64,000 bases of DNA from positions 250,001-314,000 of the forward strand of contig JAQFVV010000355.1 of NCBI GenBank assembly GCA_028023455.1, read 5' to 3'. Shown here in pieces: positions 14,286-23,941 of this stretch. Below the pieces are notes generated by a model, which did not search any database, was not told where the DNA came from, and saw only the letters and a list, made by a program, of their open reading frames with translations. Position 1 is the stretch's first letter; each line of letters begins with the position of its first letter. A program made the translations under genes and the position numbers. Source of the DNA: Epiperipatus broadwayi (Eukaryota; Onychophora; Udeonychophora; Euonychophora; Peripatidae).

Positions 14286-14347
14286 ACTAACCCTAAACCT
14301 AACCCTAAACTAACCCTAAAACTAACTCTAAAACTAACCCTAACCCT
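14286..14347. repeat. Degenerate interstitial telomere-like repeat (CCCTAA)n
   Basis: A run of ACTAACCCTAAACCTAACCC-type units, about nine in all, is the C-rich strand of a TTAGGG-type telomere. Several units are extended to CCCTAAA/ACTAACTCTAAA. It starts about 27 bases before the 97-bp tandem array. Confidence 0.75.
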
Positions 14348-14373
14348 ACACAGTTGTTTTGTTATGTAGAAAG

Positions 14374-14664
14374 CAATAATTAAGCGAAAGACATCGCTAA
14401 ATAAACATCGCAGAGTAGCAGCTTTGTCCAAAAACAGTGATTTAAAAATAAAAAAAGGTTGTCGTTTACCAATAATTAAGCAAAAGACATCGCTAAATAG
14501 ACATCACAGAGTAGCAGCTTTGTCCAAAAACAGCGATTTAAAAATAAAAAAAAGGTTGTCATTTACCAATAATTAAGCGAAAGACATCACTAAATAGACA
14601 TCGCAGAGTAGCAGTTTTGTCCAAAAACAGTGATTTAAAAATTAAAAAAAGGTCGTCGTTTACT
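14374..14664. repeat. Three-copy tandem repeat, 96-97 bp unit
   Basis: Units begin at 14374, 14470 and 14567 with CAATAATTAAGC and share GACATC, GCAGAGTAGCAG, TTTGTCCAAAAACAG and a closing GGTTGTCGTTTAC. The units differ at only a few positions, so the expansion is fairly recent. Confidence 0.93.
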
Positions 14665-14940
14665 AAATACAAATTAAAATTAAGCAACTTTTTTAATAAA
14701 AAGGCATGAAAAAAAAGTTATAACAATCAATAAATTAATAACCAAAAAAAAAAAAAAACAGCGATTCGATTTAAAAATATAATGCGGCCCTGAACATTGT
14801 ATTGTATTGTTTTTGACTGCCAACAACACCATCAAGTGGCCAAGCCCGATTACGTTATAATTACCATATATATATATACATATAAACATACATGTAAACT
14901 AATATGTTTGTCTATTGATAGAAATTAATTGTTTTTCTTT

Positions 14941-15460
14941 TATTCATTTAATATTATTAATTAAAATACTAATTGACTTATAAAAATAGACAGAAATCAA
15001 AGATAAAAAAATTATATGAGGTCAAAATTGTTGAAAAATGATCGAGTTTGGAATAATGAAAAATTAAATAAAAATAATATTTTATAAATTGATTTTTTTT
15101 TATCAACTTGTAATAATAGGTTTTTTAGCAAGCACATGACAAGACAGCATTTCTCTTGATTGGAAAAATCGACAATTAAATCAACAGAGAGTAGCATTTT
15201 TGACTTGAAAATCTGGAATTGAACAGACAGAAAAAAAAAGTTAAGTTTTTATTTTTCTTTTTAAAAAAAAAAACTATTTGGCATTTAAAAAAAAAAAAAC
15301 TAAAATATTAATATTTGTCATTTCAAGAAGTTAAACTTTAATTTATAATTAGCAGAAATGAACTAGTGACTTAATTTATTGTGCAAGCTAAAATTCATTA
15401 TAATAGAAATAATATAAAGAAAATCTGAAACTACTAAAAATTAACTGTTATCTTTAAAAG

Positions 15461-15464
<4 letters not shown>
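14941..15464. other. AT-rich spacer, no gene seen
   Basis: A- and T-run rich DNA. Nothing recognised. Confidence 0.5.

Positions 15465-15551
<87 letters not shown>
15465..15551. repeat. (TA)n microsatellite
   Basis: About 43 uninterrupted TA dinucleotides, able to form a long hairpin. Confidence 0.97.
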
Positions 15552-15553
<2 letters not shown>

Positions 15554-16655
15554 AGCCATGTTATAAATAATAGTTTATAATAAAGGAAACATTATGATGT
15601 AATTGGGGTAGAAAGCCAATACTATGGAATTTTTCTAAGCTAGTTCAATGTCATTATGGAATTATGAAATTATGGAGTTTGTGAAATTATGAAATTATAA
15701 AATTTCACAATCAAAATGTCTATCTAAAGAATGCTGGTGTGCAGCCATCTTCCATGGATTTATATACAGTCAGGAGAGATATGTGATGATTATTTTTATT
15801 TTTGCTTTTGTCATTTTTATTTGAAAGTTTATATATTGTAATTTTTTATTGTGTATTTAAAATTTGTTTTTCAAATTTGATCACCTGCAATTTAAAAGTG
15901 GAACCAGTGGATGGATAAATGTCATATTGATATAAATTAAAAACGGAAATCCTCTTCAATTAATATGTATTATTTTATTTAAATAAAAGTAAATTTTAGA
16001 TTCCTCTAGAATTTCACATTAATCCATCAAGGTGACCTCATCTCAAGTAAGGTTTTTATATATTTAACATTAAGAGCAAACTTTACTTGTAATTTTGTTT
16101 TATTTCTGAATGCATAATTAACCCACTGAGTAAATGGTCATCTTATCTGTCATTAATCTTATTAGGACTTACATACATATAAATAGGAGAGAATATATAT
16201 ATATATATATATATAGTTATAATTATAATATATTTATCCTAGCCTAAAAATATTTTAATAATTACATTAATGGGATAATATTAGAATTAGTAAACTCTCA
16301 TTTTGCTTTTCTTTTTTGTTGTTTCATGTATATATTTAATGAATTATATAGTATAATTTTGTATATAATATACTTTAAATTATTTTGTTTCTCTTGTATG
16401 AAGCCATCAAGATGATAGGAAAGCCATTCTTGATAACTGAATATTTGTTTTATTATCTTTTGTTGGTAAATATTTATTATATATATTGTTAATAAATTTA
16501 ATTGTTGAAACCAATCTGATCTCTGTTTGATCATCATCATCACCTTATGAATTTACACCACTAAAGGTTTGATGATCATCATCATCATTATGTATTTCTC
16601 TTATAAATAATTGATTATCATCAGTATTTTTCTATATACTTGTATATAGGCATAT
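15552..16655. other. AT-rich spacer, no gene seen
   Basis: Contains (TA)n at 16195-16215 and a short duplication of a GATCATCATCATCA motif (about 16530 and 16571). No coding pattern. Confidence 0.5.
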
Positions 16656-16659
16656 TAGG

Positions 16660-16760
16660 TTTATAATTGAGTAGCTCCATCCCTGAAGAGAACTGAGTAC
16701 AAGAACTCCCTGAGTTCGAATTCTCTGATGTAATGGGGCCTAAAAAGGGAGATGTAATGA
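16660..16760 (+). mobile_element. SINE-like fragment with tRNA B box
   Basis: CTGAGTTCGAATTCTC (about 16711-16726) fits the RNA polymerase III B box GGTTCRANYCC. It is followed by GATGTAATGGGGCCTAAA. The same arrangement (GAGTTCGA, then GATGCAATGGGGC) recurs at 26835-26900, so both probably belong to one tRNA-derived family. No complete A box, tail or target duplication was identified. Confidence 0.4.
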
Positions 16761-17039
16761 ATATGCACTGGTCTAGGTTACATTGAAATATTGTTAATTA
16801 ATTATAAGTTTGTAGATTGAAAGTAAGTGTGACATGGAGCTGGGCATTTCATTGTGACATTTTTAGCATTCTATTTAAAGACCAATGTCTGACAGTAGTG
16901 AGATGTGTTCTCTTTATTAGCTGTCATTCTTGATTCAGTAACATCTGATGCAAATGTGCTGTTGAATCATGGATGTAGGATATGACTTGTTGTAGGTTGT
17001 TTGACACATTGTATTCACGTCATCCAACTACTTAGCCAT

Positions 17040-17112
17040 ATTCACATCATCATATGGTGTACCTAGTGGTTCCAGTATATCTGGCACCATCGACTTTCGG
17101 GTAGCGGGTTCC

Positions 17113-17166
<54 letters not shown>
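17040..17166. repeat. GC-richer repeat end plus (TA)n(TG)n microsatellite
   Basis: A block with GTGGTTCCAGTATATCTGGC and TCGGGTAGCGGGTTCC ends directly in TA dinucleotides (about 17119-17148) and then TG dinucleotides to 17166. The sharp junction and simple-sequence tail look like the 3' end of a SINE, but I cannot name the family. Confidence 0.45.
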
Positions 17167-17167
<1 letters not shown>

Positions 17168-17274
17168 GAAGATGTTGATCTGTACCAATTTATGAATGCT
17201 AATTCAGCATTTTTTTGATTTCTAAAAAATTTTGAATATAGTTAATAAATATTAATTAGATATATTTTTTAAAG

Positions 17275-17720
17275 TAACAGAGATTCAGATGATGAGGAAG
17301 ATAATGATAGAGATAATGAAAGATCAACAAGAAATGAAACAAAGTTAGCAGGGAATGTGGGAAGAGTTTAAAGCCAAAATGAAAAGAATAAGGCAAGAAA
17401 CAATGGAAAGAGTAGAAAAACCAGGAGCTCATAGAAAAGAATTAGACTAAGGAAATTCAGAAAGTAGAGAAGCAAGTAAAAGGAGGCGTAAGTGAAGTTA
17501 AAAATGAATTAAAACAAAATAACATTAGGGCATATAAGTTGGAAATAAAGCTTGTATGAATAGAAGAGATGTGGCAGGATTGGATACAGATGTATAAAAT
17601 AACATGCAAACAGTAAAAAGTATGAAGGATGGGGTGAATCCCAAAGGAAATTGAAATGGAAATAGTGTATTGAGAAAGAGCTTTAGTGTTGAATAGTAAA
17701 ATGGCAGGTGTTGTAAAAAA
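17275..17720 (+). pseudogene. Decayed coiled-coil, LINE ORF1-like remnant
   Basis: The plus strand reads as a charged, Lys/Glu/Met-rich helix across shifting frames. One piece includes MWEEFKAKMKRIRQETMERV. Another, near 17486, reads EVKNELKQNNIRAYKLEIKL and after a stop IEEMWQDW. This heptad-like pattern resembles the coiled-coil region of ORF1 proteins of several LINE clades (for example VKNELKxxNKRxxxLExxLxRIE). There are multiple stops, with no RRM, zinc knuckle or ORF2 following in a readable form. It could instead be any coiled-coil gene remnant. Confidence 0.3.
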
Positions 17721-18128
17721 GGATATGGTGTTTAATGTAAATGTTGGATTTTCTAACTTAAAAATGAAAATGGAAAAGATAGTACTAGCAAAGTCTATCT
17801 AATATTTATTGGTGACACTGGTTTTATTAATGAGGTACATCTGCAACCACACTGACAACTGCTAAACAAAAATAAACATGATGCAATATTTTTTAAGAAT
17901 GAAGATAAAGAAGAGGTTAGAGATCAAGTGAAATAAATGGACATCCTAATTTATTAAGTCAAATACTAAGGAAAAGTGTACTAGAGAATAAATGATGGAA
18001 ATAAATGTCTGTGGAAGAAAAATGCAAGAAACTTCAACCAAAACTTGCAGCACAGTTAAACAGAGAAGTTAGCAACTGTGTGCATTTAAAAATATGGCTC
18101 ATCTAAAAAGTTTTAAAGAGCTCTTTTT

Positions 18129-18363
18129 CTTCCATCCGAATATAAAGAAGATGAAGAAGAGAAAGAAAAGAAACACCACACTGAGAGTACCAGGTGGGAA
18201 GATATGAGGACAGATTTTCAAGAAAGATATAAAGGATTGTTTGGTAGTTGTAGATGGGCTGAATCAAAAATAGTTTTGATCTTTCTAGATGAAGGAGAGG
18301 TAAAACATTCAGCAGAGTGTCTGTGGGGGGTTCCAATGTTTAAAAAAATAAAAAAAATAAAAT
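18129..18363 (+). pseudogene. Open protein-like stretch, unrecognised
   Basis: One plus-strand frame stays open for about 75 codons (from CTTCCATCCGAA at 18129). It gives an acidic/basic run, then segments such as RWEDMRTDFQERYKGLFG and KIVLIFLDEGEVKHSAEC, before dissolving into AAATAA repeats. It has no start codon of its own and I do not recognise the family. It may be the continuation of the decayed ORF at 17.3-17.7 kb. The antisense open frames over the same bases are shadows. Confidence 0.25.
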
Positions 18364-18710
18364 AGATAGAAAGAAAATGTGTTTTTTTCTCAAGACATGC
18401 TGCAGCAGTTGATCTAGAGACATTTTCCATATCAAAAGTCATCCCTTTCAAAATCAAAACTAAAATGTATATCTATAAAAATTTTAAAAAGGAAGAGAAA
18501 TTTTTATTTTAAATTTTGTATTTTATTTTTTTTTTGTAAGTGTACATGCCATAACACAGGTACTCGATTATATTTTGAAATCAAAAAAATATTTTGATTG
18601 AAAAGAGTTTTGATTAAGATAATTCTTTTCATTTTTGTTTTAATCTACTTTTAAAGGCAGAGACTTCTATTCTAATTTATTAAAAGTGGTATTTGAAAAG
18701 TAAACACATA

Positions 18711-18805
18711 AGATAAAGAATAGCCCTGGTTGAAATTTTTAATCAAGATCTGGTGGGAGATAAAGAATAGCCCTGGTTAAAGGTTTTTAATTAAAATATG
18801 GCAGA
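18711..18805. repeat. Two-copy tandem repeat, 47-bp unit
   Basis: AGATAAAGAATAGCCCTGGT starts at 18711 and again at 18758. Both are followed by a poly(T)-AAT segment and an AAGAT/AATAT-TGG ending. Confidence 0.8.
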
Positions 18806-18859
18806 AGACAAAAATACTATATGAAAGGTCTGTTTTATTTGTGAAGGAAGATTTTTTAA

Positions 18860-19060
18860 TATTAGAAAATTGACTACTAAAAACCACTAATTGTGAATTG
18901 CTGCTATATAAAGATTTGCTAAGTGCGAATTGAAGATTGCTAATGGAATTGTGTATAAAAAATTACAAATGGAGAATTGCTGATTACTATTTGTAATACT
19001 TCTGCAAACTGCAGATTACTACTTGCTGGTTTTTAACTGCTAAAGAAACCAATCAAGGAG
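18860..19060. repeat. Short degenerate GAATTGCTGATTAC-type repeats
   Basis: Variants of (G)AATTGCTG(ATTAC), GAAGATTGCTAAT and GCAGATTACTACTTGC recur irregularly over about 200 bases, suggesting an eroded minisatellite. Confidence 0.45.
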
Positions 19061-19319
19061 AAAAATTAAAATAAAAAAGTAAATAAATATGCTTAATACT
19101 GAAAAGAGCAACCATTCATTCATAATGCAGAACTTACCAATCTTGCTAAGCCATCTAAGATGAATCCCAGAGCTTGAAATTGTGTCATCAGTAACATATC
19201 CTAATTACCTAGTCAGAATGGATTCTGAAGGTTACTTTTATACACCTTAAGCATATTATTGGAGATCCAACACCATTGTAATGTTCTCCTGACAGAATTA
19301 AACTTTGTGCCCACCATTG

Positions 19320-19455
19320 AAATAAATCGGATGAAACAACTGGAGCATGAAAAATAATTGAATATTCTTCTATTTTAACCAGAGCTTAAACATCTAAACT
19401 TTGTACTCAAAGAAAATGAATATGAACATAGAGATTATAGAGCTAATGGTTGTGG
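19320..19455 (+). pseudogene. Possible Penelope-like element scrap (RT-to-EN linker)
   Basis: The frame at 19379-19450 reads PELKHLNFVLKENEYEHRDY. It resembles the ELxxLxxVFxxNGYxxxxIxRA segment that lies between the reverse transcriptase and GIY-YIG domains in Penelope-like elements. A preceding frame gives QLEHEK where the TLVHRA motif would be. Both are short matches in decayed DNA, no RT motif was found upstream, and no GIY-YIG follows here, so this is a weak inference. Confidence 0.25.
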
Positions 19456-20203
19456 GAAATACTCATCTAAGAAAGGATAATAGTAATAATAATAAGGATT
19501 AATTTATAATATGGTATAAAATTCCAGATAAATTTAAATGGTTGGAATTCATTAATTATAAATATTTCATCACCATATGATTCATTGGCTGTCATCATAA
19601 TTATAGTAAAAATATAGTTGAGCTTTTATTAAAATTATATATCATGGTAAAAATGATAATCTGTATAGTACATTTTATCACACAGCTGAGGTAATGTATA
19701 AGAGATGAGTAAGCACCAATATGAGCTTCTGTCTGACTCGTACATTAGTAATATTAATTTATCAAACTTAAAACATTTCCTAGTCTCTTCTTTATTAATT
19801 TTAAACAATTTAATTATTGCTGTAGTTTCTTTTTCTATTAATTTTAATATTATGTGAAGAACCTTATAAATAATAATAATTAAATAACACATTTTCTTAT
19901 TTGATAGTATATTTTATCATTATTAATTAAATGTTTTTTCTACTTGTATGTATTGATAAAAGTAGTTAACTATGATCCAACATTAATAAAAGTAATAGCA
20001 ATGGATCTGTGAAATAGTGCAGATTATTGTCATTGAATTATTGGGCAATTTACTCATGAAATATTTGTCTAAAAAAAGAAACATCTGAATGTTTACTTCT
20101 ATAAAGGCCTATCTCATTGAAGTTTAGTAGGAACTTTAAAAAGTTTAGATTTGTCCATACTGAAACAAAAGTGATTGTTTTAAAAAAAATTATGGAATAG
20201 GTA
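19456..20203. other. AT-rich spacer, no gene seen
   Basis: No recognisable feature before the Merlin target duplication at 20204. Confidence 0.5.
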
Positions 20204-20429
20204 GGAGTTTGGGTAATCCTGACTTTTAGCATCCCGAACAATTCGCCCTCTATTTTTAAAAAACTGAACTAACTACTTTTTCACACCTAAAAAAAAAGTG
20301 TATGTAACTATATCCAAGTGTAAATGCTAATAAAAAAAAGTTAAAATAAATACTTACATTTACATGCGTATTTTTCACTTATAGCGGTCTTTGCTGTATA
20401 TAGAACTGTAAATAAATGACGTATATTAA

Positions 20430-21175
20430 CCCTTTTCCCGCGCTCGACGAGACTCCTCGTCGACATCTAAAATCACTCTAACTCAGTTCATTTTTATACG
20501 ATAAAATTCGTTAAATACGTATTTAATTCGTTTTTAAAAGTTCTGTACGATGGTGACATCTTCCGATTTATTTTAGAAGTAAAAAATAAAAAAAAACGCA
20601 TTTAAACCTAAACAAAGAAGGAACATTATTTGTGATTGGTTCTTAGCATGCTCTCAGCCGAAAAAGACATTCTGATTGGCTGGAAAGAACAAAGAAACTG
20701 CCTGATCAAAGAAAATAAAGAAAAACGCTGAGATTTTCATTTCGAATACGATTTAAATTATTATTAAATAATATTTATGGAAATTAAACATAATTTTCAG
20801 AGAGAATAATAAAAAAACAAAATTATTTTCGAAAAATATTGAAGATTTAAGTAAATATATTGAAGATGTAGTAAAAAGAAATATTTACTTTTCTATAATG
20901 TAAAAGTCGATCTTTTTGTTTACATTATAACTTTTATGTTGCCGATATAGAATATCTTAGAATAAATAAATAGCAATTTATTTTTGAAAGAACTTTCGTT
21001 TTCTTCATGACCTGAAAAATTAATTATATACTTTTTATAAACGTATCTGAGTTGAATTTAATATTATAGGCGAATATGTTTTAACAATAGGCTTTGTCTT
21101 CAGTTTGTGAGTTGGCCAATTAAAAGATTTGATTTTTATCTCATACAACCAATGATTTAATTAGCGGTTTAAGGG
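20430..21175. mobile_element. piggyBac-like MITE inside the Merlin left repeat
   Basis: The 746-bp insert is bounded by TTAA on both sides (20426-20429 and 21176-21179). Its ends are CCCTTTTCCCGC and, inverted, CCCTTAAACCGC (9 of 12 match). TTAA targets and CCCT- termini are the piggyBac hallmark. The uninterrupted right Merlin repeat (around 23305-23330) shows the empty site with a single TTAA, which proves the insertion. Inside, near the left end, is an 8-bp stem (TCGACGAG/CTCGTCGA, 20444-20463, loop ACTC). Two ATTGG (CCAAT-box) motifs lie at about 20634 and 20674. No transposase reading frame remains. Confidence 0.8.
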
Positions 21176-21247
21176 TTAACTCTAAATGTTTTCACATAAA
21201 GAATAATAAATAACCAAAAAAAAACTTACTTTTTTAGGAGTAGTTGG

Positions 21248-22224
21248 GGTAAAGGTTTACTTTAGCGACCACAACATAAAAATCATGTTCGCCCTCTAGT
21301 TTTCAAAATTAGAAGTAAATTATTATACGAAAATCTTACATATATGCTACTTTACAATTACATTAAAATTTATTTAAAATGTAAAAGTTAATAAAAAAAT
21401 ATTTGCCATTTTAAAGAAATTAAAATAATTACACTAGATTAATTAAAATAAATAGTTTAAATTATTTGAAACTTAAGAATTTAAACTATCTACTTTTATA
21501 ACTTAACAATTTAAACTCTAGATTTATAGCACTTATTATAAAAAAAAAAAAAAACACCGGCATAAGCAAGAAAATAGTCACTGACTGGGCAAATTTTTGT
21601 CGTGAAGAGTGTGCCAAATATTTAGACACAAATCCGATGGTTCTCGACGGAAATGATAACAATGGGGAGCCATTAGTCGTCCAAACGTATTATTTCCACA
21701 GAAAATACCACAGAGGGACTATACGTAGAGGGCATTGGGTCTTTGGCGGTATTGAAAGAGTGTCAAGGAAGTGCTTTTTGTGGATAGAACGGCTGGCACA
21801 TTGGGGCCCTAATCCAGCGGTACATTTTACCAGGTACTCACATAATTTCAGATCGCTGGGCTGCATACAATAATATCAGCAGACTCAGCAATGGGGTATA
21901 TATGCATTTGGTTGTCATCCACCAGGGCAACTTCATGAATCCGAAGACAAAGACATACATACCCAGAATATTGACAATATATGGATTTGCCTTCCGTGGT
22001 AGATATAGCACTGCCGCCTTTTTCTCCAACTTCCTAGTATGCATAGGGCATAATTATGCTTAAAAAGGTAAATCCTTTTTTTATTATTATCTTTTACGTT
22101 TTAATTATAAATATTTACTGTAGTTGTAATATAAGAGCAGATACGTAAGGTTATAAAATATTTTAGTTCTAATTTTAAAAACTAGATGGCGAATATGCTC
22201 TGGTCGCTAAAGTAAACCTTTACC
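21248..22224 (+). mobile_element. Second Merlin element, nested, opposite orientation
   Basis: This 977-bp element has inverted ends starting GGTAAAGGTTTACTTTAGCG. They are flanked by 8-base duplications GTAGTTGG (21240-21247) and ATAGTTGG (22225-22232). The ends are similar for about 160 bases but quite diverged from each other. They are related to the outer element's ends (both contain ACTTTAGC/ACTTTTAGC and TTCGCCCTCTA) but are clearly a different subfamily. It carries only the 3' part of a transposase gene on the plus strand, so it is an internally deleted, non-autonomous copy. It interrupts the last codons of the outer transposase. Confidence 0.87.
21565..22060 (+). pseudogene. Truncated Merlin transposase (inner copy)
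   Basis: The plus-strand reading matches the C-terminal two thirds of the outer transposase. IVTDWANFCREEC comes first, then YYFHRKYHRGTIRRGHWVFGG, and after frameshifts IISDRWAAYNNI and a final segment ending in SNFLVCIGHNYA. The family is the IS1595/ISXO2-like DDE transposase. The second catalytic Asp survives in IISD. The first, in the EIDE motif that precedes SYF in the outer copy, has been lost (QTYYF here). The N-terminal zinc-binding part is absent. At least two frameshifts are needed to join the pieces, so it is not functional. Confidence 0.85.
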
Positions 22225-22232
22225 ATAGTTGG

Positions 22233-23162
22233 AAGCCACACAAGCGAGGAAATGCACAAAAAGGTCGTCGCGTGCGTGCATATTTCTGAAACAAAATTCC
22301 CGCAGGTAGGATGAGAACAAAGGTCTGCTCATCCCAAATTGGTATTTTAGCTTATGCTTTGGTGTGTATATCCTCGTCATCTGGGTCAACAAAGTTGTCT
22401 TGATGGATGACGACAGAGTGGAGATAGACACCATTGGAAAGACCGCTAATATTGTTATACGCAGCCATCCGTCGCTGATAATATGCGTTCCGAGCAAAAT
22501 GTGTTGCTGGATCAGTGGTTCCAGGGTGGCAGCCGATCTGTCTGTGATTTCAGATAGGAAACATTTTCTGAGCCTCTTTCTATTCCACCGAACACCCAAC
22601 GGCCTTCTCTGAAGGCCCCTCGGTTGTATTTCCGATGGAAGAAATACGACTCGTCGATTTCGACTATCTGTGGTTCGCCATTGGCATCAAATCTGCCGAG
22701 AAGTGCTGTATTTCTGTCGAAATATGTAGCACATTCTTCCCGGCAAAAATTACACCAATCTATGATCACTCGTTCGCTGACCTCCGTCTCGTGAATGATC
22801 ATCCAAACAGGCACATTATATGACCAGCAAAATGCTATGTGAACAATGGTGTTCAAACCCAGATGGCTGCGTGAAAAAAATGAGCCACTTCGTACTGCTG
22901 TACGTTGTTTGCACATTTTGCATTGCCATCTGACACCATCTATGCCAGCTGAATATTTTACCAGCGAACATTCAATGTTGCAACGCAGACAGAGCATGCT
23001 GTTCTTTAGCAGACGCCTCCTGGCCAGCCACTTCAAGGTCAATTCCACAGTTTGAAATTGCTCTATGAGACGGCGAGTATTCCAACTTTCTGCCAGAACT
23101 TCCGAAACAGACATAATTTCATTTGGCGGGACTATGGTTGTGAGAGCCACTGTAGCTGCCAT
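22233..23162 (-). pseudogene. Merlin transposase, IS1595/ISXO2-like DDE (outer copy)
   Basis: The start Met at 23162 opens a 216-codon frame just inside the right terminal repeat. In order it shows: a helical N-terminus; a zinc ribbon (CLRC, then about 21 residues on, CKMC); SGSFFSRSHLGL and FCWSYNVPV, typical of ISXO2-like transposases; SERVIIDWCNFCREEC; the first catalytic Asp in VEIDESYFFHRKYNRG; and WVFGGIERGS. A frameshift near 22590 moves the rest to the overlapping frame (CFLSEITDRSAATLEPLI, then the second Asp in IISDGW). Further shifts follow, and the protein ended near VASNYS. The last codons are separated by the inner Merlin. The length before damage (about 300 residues) is normal. 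The third catalytic residue is not clearly resolved. Confidence 0.92.
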
Positions 23163-23247
23163 TTTTTAGAAGGACAGAATTCCACATGGTATAATTTGTC
23201 TCGTGTCACAAATGACACGTGACCAAATTGCATGAGTCTAAATACAG

Positions 23248-23525
23248 CCTAAAAAAGTAAGTTTTTTTTTGGTTATTTATTATTCTTTATGTGAAAACAT
23301 TTAGAGTTAATATACGTCATTTATTTACAGTTCTATATACAGCAAAGACCGCTATAAGTGAAAAATACGCATGTAAATGTAAGTATTTATTTTAACTTTT
23401 TTTTTATTAGCATTTACACTTGGATATAGTTACATACACTTTTTTTTTAGGTGTGAAAAAGTAGTTAGTTCAGTTTTTTAAAAATAGAGGGCGAATTGTT
23501 CGGGATGCTAAAAGTCAGGATTACC
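23248..23525. repeat. Right terminal inverted repeat of the outer Merlin
   Basis: The reverse complement of 20212-20429 plus 21180-21237, close to identical. It preserves the pre-insertion sequence of the site where the piggyBac-like MITE entered the left repeat. Confidence 0.92.
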
Positions 23526-23601
23526 GGACTTTGATTATGAAAAACTTTTTAATATATATATATATGTTAAAACGAAGATTTGCACGGGTTAAATATATAA
23601 A

Positions 23602-23928
23602 AAACATATTTTGCGGGTTCATCTGTGTTAAAAACTTGTAATATTAATATACTGATGTTCCGACTTGGTCACACAAGTCATCCACATAGTTATAAAAGGT
23701 AGGAAGACGGTTGTCCTATTTGGAAAGATTTTTTTAAAAAAACATTCCTAAATTTAACATTATTGCTATTGGTGGCACTTTAACGTTTTTTTCAAATCAG
23801 TGATTGTAGCGCCTCTACAACTGTCTTTCTACCTTTTATAACTCTGTGGATGACTTGTGTGACCAAGTCAAAATGTAAGTATATTAATATTAAAAGTTTT
23901 TAACACAGATGAACCCGCAAAATATGTT
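23602..23928. repeat. Fold-back element, about 113-bp arms
   Basis: Left arm 23602-23716 and right arm 23817-23928 are reverse complements at roughly 90%. Both contain TTTTGCGGGTTCATCTGTGT, GACTTGGTCACACAAGTCAT and TTATAAAAGGTAG. The 100-base centre is unrelated DNA. TA-rich tracts flank both ends (23549-23560 and 23929-23940). It is non-coding and MITE-like, inserted 70 bp from the Merlin end. Confidence 0.87.
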
Positions 23929-23941
23929 ATATATATATATA

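Larger units (their letters stand above)
13531..14940. repeat. Imperfect direct-repeat pair flanking 1.3 kb
   Basis: A roughly 55-70 base segment at 13531-13590 (core TATAAACATACATATAGACT, then ATATGTTTG and AATTAATT) recurs in the same orientation at about 14869-14932 with a few changes and a small insertion. The DNA between them holds the telomere-like tract and 97-bp tandem array listed separately. It also holds two overlapping opposite-strand open stretches (13639-13860 minus; 13913-14155 plus) that I could not assign. The pair may be the ends of a segmental duplication or of an unrecognised element. Confidence 0.5.
20204..23533 (-). mobile_element. Merlin DNA transposon (outer), with nested insertions
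   Basis: The element spans 20212-23525 and is flanked by 8-base direct repeats, GGAGTTTG (20204-20211) and GGACTTTG (23526-23533), differing at one base. Merlin elements make 8-9 bp duplications. The terminal inverted repeats begin GGTAATCCTGAC and are about 278 bp. The right one is intact (23248-23525). The left one is split into 20212-20429 and 21180-21237 by a TTAA-flanked insert. The transposase gene lies on the minus strand next to the right repeat. A second Merlin (21248-22224) has landed at the 3' end of that gene. Without the two inserts the element is about 1.6 kb, a normal Merlin size. Frameshifts make it non-autonomous now. Confidence 0.9.

Noticed and set aside
18103-18457. Minus-strand ORFs at 18.1-18.5 kb
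   Set aside because: The plus-strand frame at 18129-18363 is longer and more protein-like. The minus frames are its shadows.
22364-22823. Plus-strand ORFs over the outer Merlin transposase
   Set aside because: Antisense shadows of the minus-strand transposase, which shows the family motifs.
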